IMG/VR virus record: IMGVR_UViG_3300020182_000152
Coordinates: 1-27,465 of that record
Length of the DNA: 27,465 nucleotides
Strand: one strand, 5' to 3'
DNA from: a virus
The position numbers were made by a program, and so were the translations under genes. Numbering within the stretch: the first letter of the stretch is position 1; every line of letters starts with the position of its first letter. Shown here in pieces: positions 1 through 8,888 of this stretch. The notes under the pieces were generated by a model. It was not told where the DNA came from. It saw only the letters and a list, made by a program, of their open reading frames with translations, and did not search any database.

Positions 1-342
1 TGTTGTTTTTGGAGGTATATACGGAGGAGATCCTAATGTTATATCTACAAGTTGCTTTAAAATCGTGTAGTGTAGAAATTCTTTCTTGTCTCTTACATAT
101 ATCGTCTCTAACCCTTTTAAATATAAATATACCTCATCCTCAAACAAATTTTCACATTCGGGGTGAGATATAGGTAGAATGTATCCCTTATGACCTTGGA
201 TAGGTCTTACATAGAAGCCAATAATAGAGTTTTGTGTTGGATGTTGGTAAGGATTATTTGAAATAATCTCTACAAACGCTTCTTTAAAACCGCTATTTTT
301 TAAAACCTCAAATTGTTCTTTATTCTCTATTAACCAAAACAC
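1..342 (-). CDS. Start of an unidentified protein, cut by the window edge
   Basis: An open frame begins at a GTG at 340-342, directly after an in-frame TAA, and stays open for 114 codons to the end of the window. The protein starts (M)FWLIENKEQFEVLK and includes RPIQGHKGYILPISH, VRDKKEFLHYTILKQ and a proline-rich SPPYIPP stretch. No upstream ATG or Shine-Dalgarno is visible, so GTG is chosen by default. It begins 14 bases after the stop of the 189-aa gene, so it is probably cotranscribed with the baseplate block. The N-terminal style faintly recalls the start of family A DNA polymerases or their exonuclease domain in some marine phages. That is memory only: no catalytic motif lies inside the window, so I leave the function open. 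Confidence 0.6.
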   Translation of the reverse strand, partial: MFWLIENKEQFEVLKNSGFKEAFVEIISNNPYQHPTQNSIIGFYVRPIQGHKGYILPISHPECENLFEDEVYLYLKGLETIYVRDKKEFLHYTILKQLVDITLGSPPYIPPKTT

Positions 343-356
343 TTATATCTATAACT

Positions 357-926
357 TTACTTATAGAACTTAAGATAATTATACTTTAGGTAAAATCCAA
401 ATCCAGTTATCCCAAGTTCTTGTTCTCTTAACTTTACCATATTTTCGTTTACACGAGCAACTTCGTTTTTGTCCCCTGTTATTAACCATGGTAATTGGAT
501 ACCAATATACAAAGAATTTTTAAATAATCCACTAGTTTCAGTGTATCTATTTTCATTGGTTTTTTTAGAAAAGTATCTTGTAAATTCTCCTAACTGGTAA
601 TCTTGGGTGTTGGGTTGGGGGTAAAAAGGAATAGGTGGTGGAGGTACTGAGGAGTTTGGGGTGATATTATTAAGCAAGGAATAATTAAGATTATCTATAC
701 CATAAAATCTGTAGTCAGTTTCTTCTTCTCCTTCATCAGTAGTAGCTGTTGAAGATTCTGGTGTTGTTAATTCTAAATTACTACCGTCTTCTGGGAATCT
801 TCCAGTGTAAGCTTTACCATCAATAGTAGTAAAATAGTACCCAATATAGGGTTGATTAGATCCTAGTATAGATAATTCACCATTACAATATAAATTAGGA
901 GTTATATGTGATTTTGGATAATACAT
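357..926 (-). CDS. Hypothetical virion-associated protein, 189 aa
   Basis: A complete ATG-initiated frame starting MYYPKSHITPNLYC. I do not recognise a named family. It shows an acidic, threonine/serine-rich stretch (TATTDEGEEETDY, about residues 60-72), a proline-rich hinge (VPPPPIPFYPQP, about 94-105), and an aromatic, basic C-terminus ending in YLKYNYLKFYK. There is no signal peptide or membrane segment. It follows the large hub gene with only two bases between stop and start, so it almost certainly belongs to the same baseplate operon. It may be a small structural or host-contact protein. The acidic and proline-rich segments suggest flexible, low-complexity linkers rather than an enzyme. 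Confidence 0.7.
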   Translation of the reverse strand: MYYPKSHITPNLYCNGELSILGSNQPYIGYYFTTIDGKAYTGRFPEDGSNLELTTPESSTATTDEGEEETDYRFYGIDNLNYSLLNNITPNSSVPPPPIPFYPQPNTQDYQLGEFTRYFSKKTNENRYTETSGLFKNSLYIGIQLPWLITGDKNEVARVNENMVKLREQELGITGFGFYLKYNYLKFYK

Positions 927-928
927 TT

Positions 929-3900
929 TTAAGTTCCTTTTACATCATTTATATCTACGTATTGTGAAGATGAAGAAGATAAACCATAAAAATTAACAAA
1001 TTCTAATTCTCCAGCGCTAAATACAGTTTTACCATCTTCATTACTTATTCTAAGGAAATTAGTTTGATTTATAGCTCCTAATATTTCTTTACTTCTTTTT
1101 GTTCTATTTAATAATAAAGTTTGAATTTTAGGGTATTTTTCAAATAAAACTTCTTTTGCATTTGATGAAACTGATTTCCAATCTGGTATAGCGTCAAAAT
1201 GGACACAATCATATACCCAAGTGCCAGCAGTCCAAGTCCCTCCCCATCTTAATCCAGCAGCTTTAGCTATATCAGGAACTCCTAATTTACTCCATTTTAG
1301 AGCGCCAGCAGGGGTTCCATATCTAACGTATAACTTATCTTTGCTTGGAACTAAATCTCCATCTACATCATCCCCCTTAGGGAAAGCTTTATATATAGAC
1401 ATATCTATAGCAAATCCCCAAACGTGGGTAGAACCAATTCCTACCCCGGTAGTAGTATCTAATTTTCTAGTTATAGAACCTATATTAAATCTAAAATCTT
1501 TAGGATATCTTTCTAATAAACCATTAAGAAATTTTCTAAATTTATTTTGTACGTAGGGGGAGTTATTAATATATTGTAATACTTCATCTACAGAATTTGT
1601 TCTTCTACCTTTAGGTCTTCTACCTATACGGAAATCCCTAGCAATAGCTCTATCTATATAGAAATAACTATCTATTCTATTATCGATAACTTCAGGAGTT
1701 TCTTCTTCTATTACTGGGTCTTCTTCGATTATAGATTCTTCAATAATTCTAGTAATTTGTTCTTCTATAGCTACTTCAGGTCTTTCATCAAATAATTTTG
1801 CCCTAGATTGTGTACCTACTTTTGTAATCCATTTATTATTTTCAATAACATGATCTAATTCAGTAATAATAAAGGTTAAAGTTTCACCATAATTTTTAGG
1901 TAAATATCTAGAGTCAATAGTTAATTGATCAAAAATTCTAATACCTGAGAGACCATCAAATGTTAAAGATAGATTAATGGGTAAAAAACCAACAAAAGGG
2001 GTTGTTATGCCTTTCCTTTCAGCATCATATGATAGTACTTTATTAAAAAAATCTCTTTGAATACTTAAAAATTTAGTAAATGTTGGGTTATTATCACCTG
2101 TAGTACTAAGATATAGATCCGGAAAACCATAACCAGCAAAAGTACTATTTTGACCTGCTACTCCTGGGTTATTGGTAAAAGATAATTCAGAGGAACTTTT
2201 AAGTTTGCGAAGATAATTTTTATAAGTTTCTCTTAATAAAGAAAAATCAACTCTACTTTGAGCATTTTCTTGCCCTGCTTTTTCTATATCCAGTTTAGTA
2301 GGGATTATTCTATCTACTAACCCTATATTCCATTTACTAAATACAGTAGCATCTTCCCCAACAGCTCTACCTGTAGCTTGGGCCCCTATTGAAATCATAG
2401 TAGCAAAATCTTTATCTAAAGTAGTGGTTAATTGGTAATCTCTTACAAAATTTCCAGCATTACCATTAAACCCATATATATTAAATACAGGGTTTGTATC
2501 TATTTTTTTAAATGGAACTTCATCATATATTTCTAATACTTGTTTAGTTATTGGTTCTGTTGGTCTACTAGCCGTAACGGTTGCAGTTTGAAATAAACTA
2601 TCACTAATAGCAATATCATCTGAATCTGCAAATTCACCAGTAGCATCTGGATTAAAAGCTACAAATTGAGCTTCTCCTACAGCTTCAAAAGTTTGAGTAC
2701 TTTCTGAGTTAGACCCTGCAAAAGTTTTTTCAACAACTCTTAATTTTAATTTATTTACTCCTCCTAAAAATCTATTAGTATCAATTAATATTTGATTTAA
2801 AAATTCGTAAATAGATAAATTACCTTCTTCATCAGATTTAGATTTAATTAAACCCTTTAAATATTCTTTTTCATAAAAAAGATTCATTACTTTACCTACA
2901 CGTTCAGTTCCTATTTTAGTATGAAATTCTGGGAGAGAGGGAAAAACTTTTATTTCTTCATCCCCTAAATTTACATCTAATTTGTTAATCATCTTAGAAG
3001 GATCACCTGAAAAACTATAACCATTACTATAACAATAAGTATCTTCGCTATTATCTATAGAAATTAATGCTGGGTTTTGGTTTTTGTCGTAAACCAAAAG
3101 TTTTCGGTTAATAAATTCTAGAAGAACTCCTAAACGTAAATAATGTTTAGATTCTTGTGTTTCATTTCCATAAGCAGCATTACATGATAATATATTATTG
3201 GGTTTGGTAAATGCTGTAGTTTCAAGGTTTAAAGATTTTGCTTCTTCTTCAGTTAAAGAAGTTTTAATAGGAGAAGTTATAGTTTTATTTACAAACTGAT
3301 TAGTACTACCTAATCTTGTATTGGATGAAGTTGATTTTACAGTTACGGGGACTTCTTCTACTTGAGTTGTAGTTAATAAATCTATAGCTACTTCTAAAGC
3401 TGTTGGACGATCTTCTTCAGGTGTTGGGTCATTTGAACTTTCTTCTGGAGTTGATCCTGAAGGGAGAGTATATTTTATATTGTCTAAAGAGGTATTAATT
3501 TTTAAGCTTTCAATTACACTACCTATACTCATTAAATCTAAACTAATAGTATAAGATCCTTCTTTAGTAAATTCCCAAGAAAAATTAGTAACTCTTCCTA
3601 AAAAAGCATCGTAATTCCCTTTAGATTTTTTTCTAAGATTTTCAATTTTAGTATAAAACAAATCAGTCCCTTTATCAAACCCTGTTAGAAATTCATTTTG
3701 AAGAGTTAATTCGCTTATATCTTGTGTTGAAGCATATTCATCAACAGAAAGAGGATAGTTTGAATTACCCCATTCTACTAACATAGTATAACCTAACCTT
3801 ATATAAGTAGATTCTATGTATTCAAATTGTTTACGATTATGAGCTATTAAAGAAATTGTAGCTTTTCTTAAAGAACCATTACTGTAAGTTTTAGAATTAA

Positions 3901-4330
3901 ATGAAATGATCCCAGGCATAGGTTTAATTCCAAAATCAGTTCCTCCAAACCCATAGTTATAATTAGAAGTAGGTAAATTTGAAGTATCATTAGTTACTCC
4001 AAATTTAGATTTAGTATTATTTAAAGTTCCTCCTTGTAGAACTAATTCTTGAGATAATTGATTACCTTTATAATTTTCTAATCCTAAAAATTCATTTCTA
4101 AACGAGGTCCCATTATCTGAGCCTGTTACATCTTGGTAAATAGTTTCATCAAATTTTAAAACTATTTGATCTTCTATATTTACTGAAGATAATAATCTTA
4201 CCCAAGAAGTTGAAGCATTTTCCCAAACTATATCAGATGAGGTTTTAGAGGGTTTTCCTAAAATATCTTGACGTGTTTTAATTTGGTCTTTTACATAAGC
4301 TAAATGATCTTCTCCTACTATATTAGCCAT
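929..4330 (-). CDS. Baseplate hub-like protein with C-terminal M15 peptidase domain, 1133 aa
   Basis: This is by far the largest baseplate gene. The body (about residues 1-880) is rich in beta-strand and polar sequence, with phage-hub-like stretches such as NIYGFNGNAGNFVRDYQL, FATMISIGAQATG and LPINLSLTFDGLSGI. From memory these occur in large hub proteins of marine T4-like phages. An acidic linker (about 870-895, EEQITRIIEESIIEEDPVIEEE) leads to a domain with the M15/VanY zinc-peptidase signature: STHVWGFAIDMS (His about 969, Asp about 976) and LRWGGTWTAGTW followed by YDCVHFDA (His about 1044). Such domains cut peptide cross-links of peptidoglycan, so this is probably the tail-borne lysin used at entry, comparable in role to T4 gp5 lysozyme on the gp27 hub. 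It sits directly after the LysM-like gene. Hub assignment is inference; the M15 motif is directly visible. Confidence 0.85.
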   Translation of the reverse strand: MANIVGEDHLAYVKDQIKTRQDILGKPSKTSSDIVWENASTSWVRLLSSVNIEDQIVLKFDETIYQDVTGSDNGTSFRNEFLGLENYKGNQLSQELVLQGGTLNNTKSKFGVTNDTSNLPTSNYNYGFGGTDFGIKPMPGIISFNSKTYSNGSLRKATISLIAHNRKQFEYIESTYIRLGYTMLVEWGNSNYPLSVDEYASTQDISELTLQNEFLTGFDKGTDLFYTKIENLRKKSKGNYDAFLGRVTNFSWEFTKEGSYTISLDLMSIGSVIESLKINTSLDNIKYTLPSGSTPEESSNDPTPEEDRPTALEVAIDLLTTTQVEEVPVTVKSTSSNTRLGSTNQFVNKTITSPIKTSLTEEEAKSLNLETTAFTKPNNILSCNAAYGNETQESKHYLRLGVLLEFINRKLLVYDKNQNPALISIDNSEDTYCYSNGYSFSGDPSKMINKLDVNLGDEEIKVFPSLPEFHTKIGTERVGKVMNLFYEKEYLKGLIKSKSDEEGNLSIYEFLNQILIDTNRFLGGVNKLKLRVVEKTFAGSNSESTQTFEAVGEAQFVAFNPDATGEFADSDDIAISDSLFQTATVTASRPTEPITKQVLEIYDEVPFKKIDTNPVFNIYGFNGNAGNFVRDYQLTTTLDKDFATMISIGAQATGRAVGEDATVFSKWNIGLVDRIIPTKLDIEKAGQENAQSRVDFSLLRETYKNYLRKLKSSSELSFTNNPGVAGQNSTFAGYGFPDLYLSTTGDNNPTFTKFLSIQRDFFNKVLSYDAERKGITTPFVGFLPINLSLTFDGLSGIRIFDQLTIDSRYLPKNYGETLTFIITELDHVIENNKWITKVGTQSRAKLFDERPEVAIEEQITRIIEESIIEEDPVIEEETPEVIDNRIDSYFYIDRAIARDFRIGRRPKGRRTNSVDEVLQYINNSPYVQNKFRKFLNGLLERYPKDFRFNIGSITRKLDTTTGVGIGSTHVWGFAIDMSIYKAFPKGDDVDGDLVPSKDKLYVRYGTPAGALKWSKLGVPDIAKAAGLRWGGTWTAGTWVYDCVHFDAIPDWKSVSSNAKEVLFEKYPKIQTLLLNRTKRSKEILGAINQTNFLRISNEDGKTVFSAGELEFVNFYGLSSSSSQYVDINDVKGT

Positions 4331-4336
4331 AACTTT

Positions 4337-4636
4337 TTATTGATTTAATGTATTGTATGCTTCTAAAACAGAGTTTAAATTTCCAGGAATTCTAAGTTGA
4401 ATTCCTACAGGTGGGTATAAAGAACTTTGAGTATATTCAGCGTTAGCAGAAGAAATAACCCACCATAAAGAAGGATCTTCGTAATATAATTGAGCTAAAA
4501 TATCATATCTATCTCCATCTGTAGTAATAACATAAACATCATTATTAGTGCGAGGAATATCTGGATATTTAACCGTCCTATATAAACGGGTATTTTCTAG
4601 TGTTTTAGTTTTTAATATATTTCTGTAACGTGCCAT
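4337..4636 (-). CDS. LysM-like baseplate protein, gp53-type, 99 aa
   Basis: A short basic protein containing DGDRYDILAQLYYEDPSLWW followed by VISSAN and, near the end, PPVGIQLRIPG. This matches the LysM-like pattern (Y..... D.LA...Y.DP..WWVI...N ... P..G..L.IP) of small baseplate proteins in contractile tails. T4 gp53 carries a comparable segment, LANAIYGNPQLYWVLLMCN; gp53 is about 196 aa, so this version is a minimal one. Its likely role is to bind in the inner baseplate between hub and wedges. Its ATG overlaps the stop of the 607-aa gene by one base (TAATG), which indicates coupled translation, and the hub gene follows six bases later. Family assignment rests on the motif and position. Confidence 0.8.
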   Translation of the reverse strand: MARYRNILKTKTLENTRLYRTVKYPDIPRTNNDVYVITTDGDRYDILAQLYYEDPSLWWVISSANAEYTQSSLYPPVGIQLRIPGNLNSVLEAYNTLNQ

Positions 4637-6459
4637 TATCCTCTATCTAAATTTTCAATCCTTGTAATTTCATCATCAATAGCATCTAAATCAGCTTCTG
4701 TAGGGGTGGATGTAGTAGGAACAAAAGGACCATCTTTTTGGTGATCGTTTGCTCTATAAACATTTGATGGGAAATCTTGATATAGATTATTTATTTTATC
4801 TGTTAAAGTTCCATCTTCTAAAGATATAAACCTTTGAGTAATAGCCCCAGCTGCATCTATATGTTTTACAGTTTCTGGGAGGAATTTGTAGATAGGTTTA
4901 AATGTCATTTCTACATTAATCATATGGGGTAGTTCTTTTACTGAAGGGTTTCTGAATGTAGTACCCCCAACAGAAGATATTTCAGTATTAGTAGCAGGGA
5001 TTGAAATTTCCCAAGGACTTTCTTGAGGAATAGTATATGTTAAACTTTCAATAATACCCGGAGTTTCATAAAAATAACCCCCAAGAGTTAATCTATGGAT
5101 ATTTCCTCTCATATATCCATTATCTGAGTAATTAGGGGCAAGTGTAGATTTTAAATAATTTAATTTTTGGAACATAATAGAAAGTTCCTGTATAGATTGA
5201 GCTACTACTGTAAATCCCATACTTACAGTATTATTAAATCCTTGATATGTATAAAAATTTTCTCCTCTACCTATATACTTAAAATTATTCCACTCAGCAC
5301 CCATAGAATCTGTAAATGAGTTTATAAATGCTCTAAAGTGGGCGAAAGTTGCTAATTTAGGATTATTATTATCTATAGTAGCAATTCTAAATTTAACTAA
5401 ATCATTCTTTTTACTTATATCTTCAGTTACATTTTCACTTTTATACAGATATAAAGAATTTATTTTATCTAAAGGGTCAGGTTTATCGTTAAATGAAGTT
5501 CTACCTTTTGAATAATTACTTCTATTTCTACCTCTTTCTCCAGGATTACCTAATCCTACCCTTTGTTCAATATTTTTAGTTTTATAATCAGGAGATGAAG
5601 ATATATTAGAAGCAGGTTTTATAGTAAGATTTTTTCTAAAATCTTCAACTAATGTAGAAGAAGAATCTTTTACTACACTATAATTTTGAAGTTGCCCTTG
5701 AGATAATGTTGAATACCTTCTATTAGCAGGGATTGTTGGAAAATCTAAACTTGATTCATATCCTATAAATGGGGTTCTTTCAGGAGCGGTCTTAATTATA
5801 GTATCTAAAGAACCATTTTTACCAGAATTTGGACCTCCTCTATATCTAAATAACTCTAAATCAGAATGACCATTGCTATTAGCAATTTTTTTTGAGTAAA
5901 GGTTTACTAACCTATTATTTTTTTTGGTTTTTATAGACAATAGTGAACTTTGAAAACCAACTAAATTCCCATTTACTAAGTTTATATACTCAGGACGAGA
6001 AAAAGGAACACTTAACCCAGTTGGGTCTAATCCTTGTTTATTTGGGTGAATTCCTAAAGCAGTACCTGTTGCTGATGCTAAGGTACTTAAAGGGGTGTAT
6101 ACACCATCATTTAATCTATATTTATTAGTTTCAGAAATTAAGGTAGGGTACCCCCCATAAATTCGAGTACCTAATGTTGATAAAGCATTTTGTTGGGCTA
6201 TAAATAACCCCCCCTTTACGGTAGTAAAATATTTTCCTAGTCTTACTAAATCATCGGCTACAGAAGACGCAACTTGAAAGCCCCCACGAATAAACATATC
6301 TGGACCTCCAGTACGGGCTAAAGTTTCAATTCCATCATTAGTAATTCTTTTATTTAAAGATTTACCTTTTATAAAGGGTTGACGACTAGAACCACCACCA
6401 GGTCTATCTTTCCCATATCTAAGAGAAGTTAGGTCTGTTTGTAAGTCTATTAATGGCAT
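4636..6459 (-). CDS. Baseplate/tail structural protein, 607 aa, possibly the tube-initiator type
   Basis: The N-terminus is glycine/arginine-rich and probably flexible (LRYGKDRPGGGSSRQPF). The stretch from about residue 345 to 530 looks like a folded phage structural domain, with WNNFKYIGRGENFYTYQGF, LSIMFQKLNYLKSTLAPNYS, MRGNIHRLTLGGYFYETPGI and IPQESPWEISIP. There are no enzymatic motifs, signal peptide or membrane span. It lies between the tape measure side and the gp53-like/hub side, where contractile phages encode the tube cap or initiator and hub parts (T4 gp48, gp54, gp27). I therefore infer a baseplate protein contacting the tail tube, but cannot name the T4 counterpart. Confidence 0.75.
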   Translation of the reverse strand: MPLIDLQTDLTSLRYGKDRPGGGSSRQPFIKGKSLNKRITNDGIETLARTGGPDMFIRGGFQVASSVADDLVRLGKYFTTVKGGLFIAQQNALSTLGTRIYGGYPTLISETNKYRLNDGVYTPLSTLASATGTALGIHPNKQGLDPTGLSVPFSRPEYINLVNGNLVGFQSSLLSIKTKKNNRLVNLYSKKIANSNGHSDLELFRYRGGPNSGKNGSLDTIIKTAPERTPFIGYESSLDFPTIPANRRYSTLSQGQLQNYSVVKDSSSTLVEDFRKNLTIKPASNISSSPDYKTKNIEQRVGLGNPGERGRNRSNYSKGRTSFNDKPDPLDKINSLYLYKSENVTEDISKKNDLVKFRIATIDNNNPKLATFAHFRAFINSFTDSMGAEWNNFKYIGRGENFYTYQGFNNTVSMGFTVVAQSIQELSIMFQKLNYLKSTLAPNYSDNGYMRGNIHRLTLGGYFYETPGIIESLTYTIPQESPWEISIPATNTEISSVGGTTFRNPSVKELPHMINVEMTFKPIYKFLPETVKHIDAAGAITQRFISLEDGTLTDKINNLYQDFPSNVYRANDHQKDGPFVPTTSTPTEADLDAIDDEITRIENLDRG

Positions 6460-6462
6460 TTA

Positions 6463-6678
6463 TTATCCTGGTAAGTTATCAGTGTACTTAGGAGGAGTAA
6501 GCCCATCTAAATCTAATGTAGATGGGTTTGGTTTACCACCCATACCTGGGTTACCATTGATTGAATACTCATCATGTAATCTTGATTGTTTGCTAGACCC
6601 AGGCATAACAGAAGGAGTTGAACCATTCCATTGAGTTAGGTTTGAACCGTTTTGAGCTAATTTGTTTTTTAATCCCAT
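6463..6678 (-). CDS. Small conserved-looking tail protein, 71 aa
   Basis: A 71-residue polar protein (MGLKNKLAQNGSNLTQWNG ... LHDEYSINGNPGMGGK ... TLDLDGLTPPKYTDNLPG). It is rich in Gly, Asn, Pro and Ser, with no hydrophobic core long enough for a membrane helix, and looks largely extended. It lies between the tape measure and the 607-aa baseplate gene, three bases before the latter. A copy of the recurrent AATATTTATAA motif lies 12 bases upstream of its start, so it may begin a transcript. I do not know its function. Its compactness and position suggest a minor virion part or assembly factor conserved in this tail module. Confidence 0.65.
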   Translation of the reverse strand: MGLKNKLAQNGSNLTQWNGSTPSVMPGSSKQSRLHDEYSINGNPGMGGKPNPSTLDLDGLTPPKYTDNLPG

Positions 6679-6690
6679 AATATTATTTTG

Positions 6691-6701
6691 TTATAAATAT
6701 T
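6691..6701 (-). promoter_or_regulatory. Recurrent AT-rich motif (putative late promoter), before the 71-aa gene
   Basis: The sense strand reads AATATTTATAA exactly, 12 bases before the ATG of the 71-aa gene and overlapping the stop codon of the tape measure gene. It is one of seven copies, each in front of a virion gene. A promoter role is inferred from position only. Confidence 0.4.
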
Positions 6702-8526
6702 AAACATTATAAGCTACTCCTGAAGCTTTCATTGATGAATTTAATTTTCTACCATCCATATTAATAGAAAAATCTTTATTAGCTACTTGTTTTAATAAAG
6801 AAATCATTTCGTTAGCTTGAGCTTTAGTAATCCCATCATTACTTCCACCTTGGGATACATTAGGAGAAACTACTACATTATCTCCTTTTGCTGTGACTGC
6901 TGTAGCACCATATGAATCTGTAATAGTAAAAGGGCCTCTTTCTGCTGGGGCAGTACCATCCATAACAGCAGCAACTCCCCCACCTAAGGCTAACCCCCCA
7001 AAAGCAGCTGCAAGAGCTGGAAGTGCTGTTCCACCAGTTGCTATTACTAAAGCTGCGCCAGCTATAGCTAATATTAAAGCTAAACTAGTTTTTAAAATAG
7101 TATTTAAGGATTGAATACCTTGAGTTAAAGCATCTTGGGCTGAGAGGGCGGCTGTATTTGCTGTTAGAGAATCTCCTTGTGTTTCTACTCCTGTTTGAAT
7201 ACTATTATTAATAGATTCTTGAGTTCTTAACTGGTCTGCAAGTGTATCTCGAGACATACCTAAAGCTGCGGCAAAAGCATCCTGTTGGATTACATTTAAA
7301 CTTTGGAATTCTTCAATTGATCCGAATTCATTAGCAATTTCTTGAGTTAACCCAGCTATATCATCATTTAAAGCGAATAATCTAGCTCTTTCTAGGTTAA
7401 TATCTCTATTAATAAGGGATTCAGCTTTTAATTCAGCAGCAATAGATGATTCAAAATCTAAAATAGATCTTTGAGTACCTAAAATAGCGCCCATTTCTAC
7501 ACCTAATGATTTAGCTTGAGCTACAGCTTCTACTAAACCACCCGGGGATCTTTCTAAATTTAATCTTAAAGCTCCTGAAATTTGGTTTGCTTCTTCTAAA
7601 GTTTGTTTAAAATTAAGAGCAACACCTGTTGTTGCTTTTATAGATTTAAATGCTGCTTCGTTTTCAGCTACTACATCATTAAAAGCTTTACCACTATTAA
7701 TGGCTTCTATTGCTAGGTTAGAGGCAGCTTCTGCAGATAATCCTAGGCGTTCTTCAGCAAATGCTACTCCATTTCTAATATCAGTAGTAAATAAATTTGC
7801 AGTTCCCCCTAAAGCACTATTTAAATCATTTGTGGCTTGGGTTACAGTTTTTAAATTTACCCCTAAGGTTTGAGCCTCTAAAGAAGTTCTAGCTAATTGT
7901 TGATTTATAGCTAAACCTTCACCTTTAGTTACAGCAAATCCTCTTTGTATCTTAGCTACTTCACTATCAACTTCTTTAAGCATTTTTACCATATAAGCAA
8001 AAACTGCTTTACCTATATCTGGTGGGCGGATGTCCGCTATTTTTTGTTTAAGTTTATCTACAATACCAGCACCAATCCCTCTAGATTTATTTTCTTTTTC
8101 AATAGCTTCTAGAGCTTTTTCCTGTAGGGATATTTGTTCGTTTAGTGCATGTAACTGTTCTTCATTTAAATTTACACCATTTTCTTTAGCTATATTAACT
8201 CTAGCTTCTTTTAATGCTTGGGATTCTAAAAGTTTTATTTTTAATTTTTCAACTTCAGAAGATTTTAAAAGACCTTTATTTTGTCTAGCTTGAGCTTTAA
8301 TAAGTTCTTCACTTACTTTAGCTACATCTCTTAAATCTTTACTATAACCTTTTTTAAGAGTATTACCCATAGTTTCGGTAACATCCCCTAATTCTACAGC
8401 TTCATCAACAGCTTCTCTAAACCCATTAACAAGTTTATCCCCAATAGAGACAACAGCATCAAGAATATATTGCATTTCTTGGTTAAGTTCCTTTGCTGCT
8501 TGTTGTTGTTGTTTTAAATCTGCCAT
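6700..8526 (-). CDS. Tape measure protein, 608 aa
   Basis: The protein is dominated by alpha-helical, Gln/Glu/Ala/Leu-rich sequence with coiled-coil character (about residues 1-150, for example EKLKIKLLESQALKEARVNI). It also has a long hydrophobic, glycine/alanine-rich stretch at about 474-524 (LALILAIAGAALVIATGG ... LAAAFGGLALGGGVAA). This architecture is typical of tape measure proteins, which set tail length inside the tube and later help DNA cross the membrane. The length is close to T4 gp29 (590 aa). It follows the gp26-like and 107-aa genes, exactly where tailed phages place the tape measure after the tail-assembly chaperones. A copy of the AATATTTATTA motif lies 14 bases before its ATG. 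Confidence 0.88.
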   Translation of the reverse strand: MADLKQQQQAAKELNQEMQYILDAVVSIGDKLVNGFREAVDEAVELGDVTETMGNTLKKGYSKDLRDVAKVSEELIKAQARQNKGLLKSSEVEKLKIKLLESQALKEARVNIAKENGVNLNEEQLHALNEQISLQEKALEAIEKENKSRGIGAGIVDKLKQKIADIRPPDIGKAVFAYMVKMLKEVDSEVAKIQRGFAVTKGEGLAINQQLARTSLEAQTLGVNLKTVTQATNDLNSALGGTANLFTTDIRNGVAFAEERLGLSAEAASNLAIEAINSGKAFNDVVAENEAAFKSIKATTGVALNFKQTLEEANQISGALRLNLERSPGGLVEAVAQAKSLGVEMGAILGTQRSILDFESSIAAELKAESLINRDINLERARLFALNDDIAGLTQEIANEFGSIEEFQSLNVIQQDAFAAALGMSRDTLADQLRTQESINNSIQTGVETQGDSLTANTAALSAQDALTQGIQSLNTILKTSLALILAIAGAALVIATGGTALPALAAAFGGLALGGGVAAVMDGTAPAERGPFTITDSYGATAVTAKGDNVVVSPNVSQGGSNDGITKAQANEMISLLKQVANKDFSINMDGRKLNSSMKASGVAYNV

Positions 8527-8540
8527 ATTCTATGTATATG

Positions 8541-8551
8541 TAATAAATATT
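8541..8551 (-). promoter_or_regulatory. Recurrent AT-rich motif (putative late promoter), before the tape measure gene
   Basis: The sense strand reads AATATTTATTA, one base different from the consensus AATATTTATAA, 14 bases before the tape measure ATG in the short gap after the 107-aa gene. Confidence 0.35.
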
Positions 8552-8564
8552 ACAAGATTATATT

Positions 8565-8888
8565 TTACTTATATTTAGAAGTAGCTGATTTAAATTGTTG
8601 TTTATTTACTTTTCCAGAACTATCTACTAATTGTTGACCATTTTTCTTTTGGGGTTTAGATGATTCATTTGCTTTAGTATAATGTTCTTTAAGTTTAGAT
8701 AAAGTAAATCTTCTTAAATATATAGGCATATTATATACTTCACTCCAAATATAACCTCCCCCACCATGAAATACTACTTCATGAACTTCGGTTAATATAC
8801 TTTTTCTAAATTGTGGTGCGTTATCGGATGTCAGGCCAAAAAAAGTTAAGTCCAATGGGAATTGAAGTTTTTTCTCCAGTGCGTTCAC
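8565..8888 (-). CDS. Small tail-assembly protein (gp51-/chaperone-like) overlapping the gp26-like gene
   Basis: The frame can start at a GTG (8886-8888), giving 107 aa, but there is no Shine-Dalgarno and the first 22 codons overlap the end of the gp26-like gene in another frame. The recognisable part lies after the overlap: APQFRKSILTEVHEVVFHG, then GGGYIWSEVYNMPIYLRRF and LSKLKEHYTKA, followed by a Lys/Gln/Ser-rich tail. The pattern WxxVYxMPxxLRxF is reminiscent of small tail-assembly or baseplate hub-assembly proteins in T4-like phages (gp51-like) and of chaperones encoded just before tape measure genes. Because it lies +1 relative to the upstream frame, it may be made as a C-terminal extension by frameshifting rather than from its own start. 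The existence of the frame is firm; the start is not. Confidence 0.65.
   Translation of the reverse strand: MNALEKKLQFPLDLTFFGLTSDNAPQFRKSILTEVHEVVFHGGGGYIWSEVYNMPIYLRRFTLSKLKEHYTKANESSKPQKKNGQQLVDSSGKVNKQQFKSATSKYK
8820..8850 (-). other. Possible +1 frameshift window between the gp26-like and 107-aa frames
   Basis: The sense strand has seven T residues in ...AAC TTT TTT TGG..., then ...CGA TAA C at the end of the gp26-like frame. The downstream frame is +1 (equivalently -2) and open through the whole stretch. A shift at the T run or at the CGA-TAA stop would fuse the two proteins; at the stop the junction would read FFWPDIR-NAPQFRKS. This is inference from sequence only. Confidence 0.35.

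Noticed and set aside
1221-1556. Plus-strand 111-aa open frame
   Set aside because: It lies opposite the M15 domain of the hub gene, whose catalytic motifs show that the minus strand is the coding strand.
8030-8293. Plus-strand 87-aa Ser/Phe/Cys-rich open frame
   Set aside because: It is the antisense shadow of the helical part of the tape measure gene, without any recognisable motif.
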